Assembly: GCF_024347415.1 (NCBI RefSeq)
Contig: NZ_AP025476.1
Span: forward strand, 2,108,001-2,172,000
DNA length: 64,000 bases
Direction: 5' to 3'
Source of the DNA: Vibrio crassostreae
GTDB taxonomy: Bacteria > Pseudomonadota > Gammaproteobacteria > Enterobacterales > Vibrionaceae
The notes under the pieces are model-generated. The model searched no databases and was not told the DNA's origin. It saw nothing but the letters and a program-made list of their open reading frames with translations. The translations under genes and the position numbers were made by a program. Positions 58,336 through 64,000 of the stretch are shown here, piece after piece. Each line of letters begins with the position of its first letter. Positions within the stretch are counted from its first letter, which is position 1.

Positions 58336-59430
58336 TTATTTCGCTTGGCTATTTAGGTAAGCTCTGTGAGAAATATCCGTCCATGAACGTACTTGCTCTA
58401 GGTAGCTTGCTTGTGAAGCTTGAATCTCTTTTGCTAGCTCATCTTTCTCAGCATGTGCAGCAAGTAGGCGATCGTTCGCTTCTTTCAGAGCAGACATAAC
58501 CTCTGGCGGGAAATCTTTCACTTGTACATCTGGGTATTCTGTCTTCATTGAAACCCAGTTCTTACCACTTTCGTGCGTTGCTTGTGTGTACATGTCGTAA
58601 GCTGCTGTACGCATTGCAACACGCAGAATTTCTTGTAGGTCTTCAGGCAGCTTGTTCCACGTGCGTTTGTTCACTAGGAATTGAAGCTCTGAACCCGGCT
58701 CGTGCCAACCTGTGTAGTAGTAAGGCGCGATTTTGTGGAAGCCCATTCGTAAATCCAGTGATGGACCTACCCACTCGAGTGCATCAATCGTGCGACGCTC
58801 TAGAGACGTGTAAAGTTCACCTGGGGCAATGTTGGTTGGTTTCGCACCTAGCTCAGCAAGAATCTCGCCCGCAAAGCCTGGAATTCGCATTTTCAGACCT
58901 TGTAGATCTTCAACACTGTTGATCTCTTTTTGAAACCAACCACCCATCTGAATATCTGTGTTACCACCTGGGAACGACATCAAGTTGTGTGGAGAGTAAA
59001 CCTGCTCCATCAATTCCATACCACCACCGTGATAGAACCACGCGTATTGTTCTGCTGGCGTCATACCGAAAGGCATAGAAGTGAAGTAAAGAGTGTTTGG
59101 AACTTTACCTTTCCAGTAGTAAGAGCCTGAGTGACCCATGTCGTATTGACCAGACTTAACCATGTCAAAAACGCCAAGAGGGGCTTTGTGTTTGTTTGCT
59201 GAATCGATTCTGATTTGAAGTCGACCATTCGACATCTTCTCAGCCATCGCTGCCATGTTCTTAGTTGCATCACCAAAAACTGGGAAGTTTGGTCCCCACG
59301 TTTCTGCAAGCTTTAAACGATAAACCTTATCAGCGGCTGTAGCACCAGTAGCGACCAAAGCTAAACAAGCCGCAGCGGTTACTGCAACGTTTTTAAAAAC
59401 TCGTGTGAGGGAGTTAGAAATGAGACTCAT
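58336..59430 (-). CDS. dctP: TRAP transporter substrate-binding protein (DctP/TakP-like)
   Basis: 364 residues from the ATG at 59428-59430 (AAAGGA 7 bp ahead). Signal peptide about 1-34 ending ATGATA. The core EWVGPSLDLRMGFHKIAPYYYTGWHEPGSELQF near 235 follows TakP and other 2-oxo-acid-binding P-subunits, as does RIPGFAGEILAELGAKPTNIAPGELYTSLE. So a 2-oxo acid such as pyruvate is a good guess (inference). Highest in the operon (dctP-dctQ-dctM) with a 180-bp gap before dctQ, and likely under control of the adjacent Cache two-component system. Confidence 0.93.
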   Translation of the reverse strand: MSLISNSLTRVFKNVAVTAAACLALVATGATAADKVYRLKLAETWGPNFPVFGDATKNMAAMAEKMSNGRLQIRIDSANKHKAPLGVFDMVKSGQYDMGHSGSYYWKGKVPNTLYFTSMPFGMTPAEQYAWFYHGGGMELMEQVYSPHNLMSFPGGNTDIQMGGWFQKEINSVEDLQGLKMRIPGFAGEILAELGAKPTNIAPGELYTSLERRTIDALEWVGPSLDLRMGFHKIAPYYYTGWHEPGSELQFLVNKRTWNKLPEDLQEILRVAMRTAAYDMYTQATHESGKNWVSMKTEYPDVQVKDFPPEVMSALKEANDRLLAAHAEKDELAKEIQASQASYLEQVRSWTDISHRAYLNSQAK

Positions 59431-59896
59431 GTTCACGTCCTTTGTTGGGTTAACACTCTTTCTATGAGCATTTTTTATGATTCAATATAAGAGTGCACCG
59501 TGATGAGGCAACAAGATATCAGGGAGAGCACGCACGCATGGCGTGAGCAAAGTTACGTATTAGACCAAAGGATTAAGTAGAACTACGTAGGAGATGATTG
59601 AATAGCGTCGATTTTAAAGGAGTTTGGACATTCACCAAGGCAATGCGTATTGATAAATACCTAAGTAGTTATAATGAACCGCTATTAACAATTGATTCCC
59701 ATTTCGTGATGAAGCTCTATCCATTGCTGCATTTTTGGGAAAGTCACCCGCACTTTTTAGTTACGCGCCCTACTTTAGGGCTTGCTGATGAGAAGCAAAG
59801 CTAGGAATTAGATATAGCAAGTTAGGCGGTCGCTCGGAATGGGAATAACCAGTAAATGAGAATAAGTGGTAAATGAAGTTTATGACAGGCACAAAA
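59431..59896. other. Intergenic region upstream of dctP
   Basis: No gene supported. A 68-codon frame at 59598-59804 on the plus strand has an AGGAGA-like sequence ahead but no recognisable domain, so I do not call it. The dctP promoter (minus strand) should lie here. Confidence 0.45.
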
Positions 59897-59917
59897 AAGC
59901 CTCGATAATCGAGGCTT
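59897..59917 (-). terminator. Terminator of the H1-like gene
   Basis: AAGCCTCGA / TCGAGGCTT stem; TTTTTTG follows on the minus strand. Confidence 0.85.
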
Positions 59918-59951
59918 AAAAACTTAACGAAGCGAATGTAATCCCACAGGA

Positions 59952-60344
59952 TTAGATAGCTTTGTAGATAACCTTGTTACCTGCTAGCTGCTCTTTCGCT
60001 ACTAGGTTTTCTTCAAGAAGTTTTTTCAATGCGCCTGTTGCCCATGAAGCTGCTTTCGCGTCTTCTTGACCAGCTTCTAGGCCGATACCTTTAGGGTTAA
60101 TGCCTTCAGCATTGCTAACAACGATGTCTAGAACTTGTTGTTGCTTAGGAGTCAGTGCTACTGCAACTTCTTTAGTTGCTGCTACTGTTTTCTCTACCGC
60201 TGGTTTTGCTGCTACAGTTTTTTCTGCTACAACTTTCTCTGCGACAGGCTTCGCTTTTTTCGGCGTTGCCACTGCTTTAACTACAGCCGCTTTAGTGCGT
60301 TTCTGCAGTTTAGCCTGCACCTTACGCTTATGAGCAAGTCTCAT
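59952..60344 (-). CDS. Histone-H1-like basic protein with C-terminal winged-helix-like domain
   Basis: 130 residues. The N-terminal half (RLAHKRKVQAKLQKRTKAAVV, then repeated VAEK/VAAK/VEKTVAA) is Ala/Lys/Val-rich and disordered, like H1 tails and some bacterial nucleoid proteins. The C-terminal half (LTPKQQQVLDIVVSNAEGINPKGIGLEAG, then AASWATGALKKLLEENLV) looks like a small helix-turn-helix or winged helix. A nucleic-acid-binding role is inferred. Not assigned to a named family. Confidence 0.75.
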   Translation of the reverse strand: MRLAHKRKVQAKLQKRTKAAVVKAVATPKKAKPVAEKVVAEKTVAAKPAVEKTVAATKEVAVALTPKQQQVLDIVVSNAEGINPKGIGLEAGQEDAKAASWATGALKKLLEENLVAKEQLAGNKVIYKAI

Positions 60345-60564
60345 TGAATATTTCTCCAGTTCACTGCTCTTTTCGCAGTGGTGAAAATTTGAAGCGCGAT
60401 TTATACCAAAAAACAGGAGCTATTTGTAGAGTGAAGCGTCGAAAGTCGACGAAAAATACCGATATTGTCTACTAGCGTCTATTATTTAAACATCGACTTA
60501 TCAATTCAGGGTCATATACACTGGTTATCCATCCAGACAAAAATATGAAAACTTGGTGTTGCCT

Positions 60565-61365
60565 ATGGACACTCGTCACCTTACTAATTTCTCTTTGCCT
60601 TCATTCACTCGCTCGTACCGTATCCTCGCCGTTATTTTAGGCTTCATTTGCTTGATCGTTGCGCTCTACAGTGACAATCCAAAGTTACTGATCGTGGGTG
60701 CTTTTTGCAGTATTGCCCTTCTGGGAACCGGCTACTATTTGATGCTGCGCAGCCGAGTGATGTTCACACTCACCCCGACTCATTTTCAGCAGCATTTTTA
60801 TAAAGGGGGCTGGGTCTTAAAGTGGAACAACATCCAAAAAATTGGGCTTTGCACCTATGAACAAGATGGCTGGCACCAACCTTTGCCTTGGATTGGTATC
60901 AAGGTTAAAGATTACTCGCCCTACCTCGATTCGATCTGCCCCAAAATCACCTGTGAGTTATTACTCAGCCAACGAGCACTTTTGTATCTAGGAGCCAAAC
61001 AAGCGGGTAAAGAGTCAAACTTTGAAGATATGGTTCTCGACTCATCGCATTACCATACGCGCTGCACTGAGAACGGTTGTGTGGAACTGAGCCGATATAA
61101 AGAGTTAAAAAATACTGAAGAGGTAAGCTTCAACGATAGCCAAACACAGACGACCTCAGAATCATCTGATGAAACGAACAATCAAAGCACGGTGATTAAA
61201 GACTATTCTGGATTACAGGCGATGCTTGCCAACAGGATGAAGTATCAAAGGGGCTTCCACGGTTATGATATTTTCATATCAACTCAAGATTTAAATATGA
61301 GTGGAGAAGAGTTTGTTGGACTGGCTCGACGCTACTTGGCTGCTGCTGAACGCCTTTCTGACTAA
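60565..61365 (+). CDS. DUF2982 family membrane protein
   Basis: 266 residues from the ATG at 60565 (MDTRHLTNF); TTG/GTG codons just upstream are possible. Two close membrane helices at about 20-60 (ILAVILGFICLIVALYS, LLIVGAFCSIALLGTGYYLML), then a cytosolic PH-like beta domain (VMFTLTPTHFQQHFYKGGWVLKWNNIQKIGL) and a low-complexity Ser/Thr/Gln region. DUF2982 has no known function. Convergent with ycbL across a strong hairpin. Confidence 0.83.
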   Translation: MDTRHLTNFSLPSFTRSYRILAVILGFICLIVALYSDNPKLLIVGAFCSIALLGTGYYLMLRSRVMFTLTPTHFQQHFYKGGWVLKWNNIQKIGLCTYEQDGWHQPLPWIGIKVKDYSPYLDSICPKITCELLLSQRALLYLGAKQAGKESNFEDMVLDSSHYHTRCTENGCVELSRYKELKNTEEVSFNDSQTQTTSESSDETNNQSTVIKDYSGLQAMLANRMKYQRGFHGYDIFISTQDLNMSGEEFVGLARRYLAAAERLSD

Positions 61366-61395
61366 GGGTTGCCAGTAAATTCGCGCGCAATAAAA

Positions 61396-61426
61396 AAGCT
61401 TAGCTTTCACAACAAAAGCTAAGCTT
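61396..61426. terminator. Bidirectional terminator between DUF2982 and ycbL
   Basis: 12-bp perfect stem AAGCTTAGCTTT / AAAGCTAAGCTT, T-rich flank on both strands. Confidence 0.9.
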
Positions 61427-61477
61427 CATTTTTCAATCAATCGACACGAACAACTGGTCTTTTAATCAAAGGCTTAA

Positions 61478-62131
61478 TTAGTACAGAGGCATTTCATCTG
61501 CTACGAACGGGTTTGATGCGCGCTCGCGACCGAATGTCGATTCAGGACCATGACCCGGAACGAATGTTACGTCACTGCCTAGTGGCCAAAGCTTTGTCTT
61601 AATTGAAGCGATAAGTGTATTGAAATCACCTTGTGGGAAGTCAGTACGACCAATTGCGCCGTTAAACAATACATCACCCACAAACGCTAGACGTGCTTGC
61701 TCGCTGAACAGTACAACATGGCCTGGAGTGTGGCCCGGCGTGTGAATCACGTCGATCACTTGATTACCAAACGTGACTTTGTCACCCTCTTCTAACCAAG
61801 TGTTTGGTTCAAAGGCTTTACACAGTGGAAATCCAAACATTTGGCTTTGATTCTCTAGACCTTGAAGCCAGAAGTTATCGGCCTTATGTGGACCAACAAT
61901 ATTCACCTTTAAGATCTCAGCAAGTGGTACCGTACCACCAACATGATCTAAGTGACCGTGCGTCAGTACCAAGTTCACCACTTTAACACCTAGCTCTTCA
62001 ATGATCGCAGCTAGTTGTTGAACATCACCGCCCGGATCGACAACGATGCCTTCCATTGCCTCATCACACCACACAATTGAGCAGTTTTGAGAGAAAGAGG
62101 TAACAGGTACAACTTGATACTTAAGAGACAT
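61478..62131 (-). CDS. ycbL: YcbL-type metallo-beta-lactamase-fold hydrolase (type II glyoxalase)
   Basis: 217 residues from the ATG at 62129-62131. Metal motif LTHGHLDHVGG, then HTPGHTPGHVVL, GDVLFNGAIGRTDFPQGD and the C-terminal PGHGPESTFGRE, the pattern of YcbL/GloC enzymes that hydrolyse S-lactoylglutathione-like thioesters with one or two metal ions. Cytosolic. Clustered with ycbK and ycbB as in E. coli. Confidence 0.9.
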   Translation of the reverse strand: MSLKYQVVPVTSFSQNCSIVWCDEAMEGIVVDPGGDVQQLAAIIEELGVKVVNLVLTHGHLDHVGGTVPLAEILKVNIVGPHKADNFWLQGLENQSQMFGFPLCKAFEPNTWLEEGDKVTFGNQVIDVIHTPGHTPGHVVLFSEQARLAFVGDVLFNGAIGRTDFPQGDFNTLIASIKTKLWPLGSDVTFVPGHGPESTFGRERASNPFVADEMPLY

Positions 62132-62230
62132 ATACAAACCTTAGAGGGCAAACTGAAATTTGGGCAAACTATGACATTGGATGTCTACTTTGACAAGTAC
62201 CTAGCATTCGCTCGCAAACTCAACCTAACT

Positions 62231-62779
62231 CTACCAGCTACGTACTGGGCCAGTATCGATATGGATAAAGTTGCTACGTGCATAATAACCAACACCACCG
62301 GCATTCAGGCTTTTGGCTACGTCTCTTAGCTCTTTCAGATCGACACCATCGATACGAAAATCGATCGCTTTACCAAGCATGTGATAACTCTTCTTCGCCA
62401 CGCCACTCGATTTTGAGCGCAATGCTTCATTGGTCGCTGGAGAACGGTAACCAGAGATGATCTGGACTTCTTTTTGAATACCTAACACGTTTTGAATCTG
62501 AGTGATCTGATCAAACAGGTTTTTATCCATTGGATGAATTTCATTGCGGCGGAAATCGCGACATAGCTTGCTAAGGCGTGCCATCTCGTCACCAACATAG
62601 TTAGTACCATCGAAATAACAGGTCTCTAATCTTTCACCGGTGTGAAGGTTATTCATGCTAATCGTTCTTGGTTGATCCGGGTATGAAGCAAAAGCGATAG
62701 AAGGTGTAATTGAGGCGATAACAGCGGTACCACCAGCGTAAGTCAGAAACTGACGGCGAGAAAATAAACTTTGAGACAT
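62231..62779 (-). CDS. mepK: YcbK/MepK-type murein endopeptidase (peptidase M15, Tat signal)
   Basis: 182 residues from the ATG at 62777-62779, the length of E. coli YcbK/MepK. The start yields a Tat signal peptide with SRRQFL, cleaved near AFA. Zn peptidase motifs: QIISGYRSPATNEALRSKSSGVAKKSYHMLGKAIDFRIDG (His and Asp) and NFIHIDTG (His) close to the C-terminus. In E. coli MepK cuts 3-3 crosslinks of peptidoglycan, i.e. those made by LD-transpeptidases such as the neighbour. Translocated folded to the periplasm. Confidence 0.93.
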   Translation of the reverse strand: MSQSLFSRRQFLTYAGGTAVIASITPSIAFASYPDQPRTISMNNLHTGERLETCYFDGTNYVGDEMARLSKLCRDFRRNEIHPMDKNLFDQITQIQNVLGIQKEVQIISGYRSPATNEALRSKSSGVAKKSYHMLGKAIDFRIDGVDLKELRDVAKSLNAGGVGYYARSNFIHIDTGPVRSW

Positions 62780-62977
62780 ACAGCAAAAAAACCAATTAGA
62801 TCGAACGAAAAATGCACGATACATAATGAAAATTGCTGCGTCAACGTACTAAAACCGCTCAAAAGGTTAGTATTTGTAACCTTTACGCGGTTAGTTATTG
62901 ATCCACATTATAATTTTATCAATAGAAGCTTAGTTGTCATTTTTTAGTCAAGATCACCTTTATTGAACACATTTCAA

Positions 62978-64000
62978 TCAACCACCCTCTTTATCATATT
63001 GGTAGATATCGCCACGGTACTGTATGCCCCCTTCTTCAAACAACACGGTTTGATAGATGATATGCACAGGAATTCGCTTTTTGAGGCGAACCTTAGTGTT
63101 CGGAGCAAGGTCATCATTTTGGTTCGGTACTTTCCTTACCTTAGTGGCAAACAATAACTCAGCAAGTTCTTCTGCATGTTCGACACGTATGCAACCTGAG
63201 CTATAAGCACGGAAGTCATCATTAAACAGACCTTTACTTGGCGTATCGTGCAGATAAATCGCTCTTTTGTTAGGTGTGTTGAACTTGTACAAACCTAATG
63301 CATTACTCGAACCCGCCTGTTGACGCATTCGATATGGGAATGAATTGAAATTGATGGTCTGCCAATCTATCTCGGTGGTATCGACCGTTTCCATGGTACG
63401 CCAGCCATCAATGACTTGGAAGTTGTGTGTCTCTAAATAGCTTTCGTCCGCTTTTACTTTGGGCAGGATATCTTTAACCATGATTTTCCATGGCACATTC
63501 CAAGTCGGGTTTACAATGACAGAATCTAGGTTTATCTCTAAAAGCGGTGTTTTTCGCGATTTTCTTCCCACGACGACTTTAGACTCAAACACCTCTTCGC
63601 CATCTTCCCAGTACTTCATGTCAAAACTCGGCACGTTAACGACGATGAGAGAATCTCGGTCTCTTGGCCACAAACGAACACGTTCAGCATTCAGAGCCAA
63701 TGAGGTTAATCGATCATCAAAGCCCATGTTGATCCACTTTATCGTGTCAGGGCCGATGATCCCATCGTCTGTAAGACCGTGCATACGCTGGAAGGACTTA
63801 ATCGCCGTTTGCAGATCTCGATCGAACTTAGGGAAATCGACCGCGATCATCGAAGTATCAACACCGACCAAGGCAATACGTTCAACCAGAGTCGCTTTGT
63901 CTGAAAGCGAGTCGCCCAAGCGTTTCAAGCCTTTCTGTCTGTACCGATCAATCTTGAGCTCGGACGCGGTTTCTAAAACTGAATAAGTCGCCTTGAATTG
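62978..64000 (-). CDS. ldtD: L,D-transpeptidase YcbB (LdtD), 3' part
   Basis: Only the C-terminal 340 residues lie in the window; the frame stays open to the right edge, so the gene continues beyond 64000. Contains a peptidoglycan-binding repeat (FDRDLQTAIKSFQRMHGLTDDGIIGPDTIKWIN) and the YkuD catalytic domain with IYLHDTPSKGLFNDDFRAYSSGCIRVEHAEEL, where Cys is the nucleophile and HD...SSGC the usual signature. Makes 3-3 crosslinks in peptidoglycan. Convergent neighbours none; ycbB-ycbK-ycbL order is conserved with E. coli. Confidence 0.93.
   Translation of the reverse strand, partial: QFKATYSVLETASELKIDRYRQKGLKRLGDSLSDKATLVERIALVGVDTSMIAVDFPKFDRDLQTAIKSFQRMHGLTDDGIIGPDTIKWINMGFDDRLTSLALNAERVRLWPRDRDSLIVVNVPSFDMKYWEDGEEVFESKVVVGRKSRKTPLLEINLDSVIVNPTWNVPWKIMVKDILPKVKADESYLETHNFQVIDGWRTMETVDTTEIDWQTINFNSFPYRMRQQAGSSNALGLYKFNTPNKRAIYLHDTPSKGLFNDDFRAYSSGCIRVEHAEELAELLFATKVRKVPNQNDDLAPNTKVRLKKRIPVHIIYQTVLFEEGGIQYRGDIYQYDKEGG

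Noticed and set aside
59598..59804. 68-codon open frame on the plus strand upstream of dctP
   Set aside because: TTG start, no recognisable domain; ribosome-like sequence alone is not enough.

Overview
The window looks like a stretch of the large chromosome of a marine Vibrio, probably of the Splendidus group. Gene content and order match Vibrio chromosome 1 neighbourhoods: histidine utilisation, DUF3581 and a trypsin-like exoprotease; ydiJ; purC; malic enzyme; trxB-cydDC; ycbB-ycbK-ycbL. The genus call rests on gene families and synteny recognised by eye; no search was run.

Layout. Positions 1-2000 are the edge of an integrated element (a partial unknown gene, a P4-type tyrosine integrase and its putative arm or operator repeats). 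From 2279 the core begins: Spo0M-like protein, hutC and hutI-hutG-hutU-hutH (histidine to glutamate plus formamide, with HutC-type operators), DUF3581, a GlyGly-CTERM trypsin-like protease, an ICMT-family methyltransferase, YdiJ, DUF3334, DUF2786, an OmpA lipoprotein and a Sel1/J-domain membrane protein. Then come a small Cys-rich protein, a SulA-like SOS gene behind a good LexA box, purC with a PurR-type box, an HrpB-like helicase, malic enzyme, a SanA-like protein and an SLC13 transporter. Positions 30-39 kb hold GlpM, two GGDEF diguanylate cyclases, DUF2797, a divergent LysR/DJ-1 pair, and an overlapping pair of a PLP enzyme and a 2-oxoglutarate/Fe dioxygenase.

Positions 38.5-42.0 kb are an AT-rich accessory insertion between the dioxygenase and trxB. 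It carries a compact three-gene operon: a small membrane protein with a K+-channel-like pore segment and altered filter (39581-40213), a ThsB-like TIR protein whose start overlaps the channel stop (40210-40701), and a protein with a deoxyribosyltransferase/TIR-like N-terminal domain and a novel C-terminal domain (40749-41573). Near-identical 18-bp direct repeats flank the block. This is the best candidate for an undescribed system: a TIR-signalling, channel-effector anti-phage module without ThsA.

After it, trxB and cydD-cydC (redox and cytochrome bd assembly), an unknown lipoprotein, a methyl-accepting chemotaxis protein with a one-base frameshift in its first membrane segment, two tandem BCCT osmolyte transporters, and a Cache histidine kinase/NarL-type regulator next to a TRAP transporter operon. 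The window ends with a histone-H1-like small protein, DUF2982, and the cell-wall/thiol-ester cluster ycbL-ycbK-ycbB, the last gene running off the right edge.
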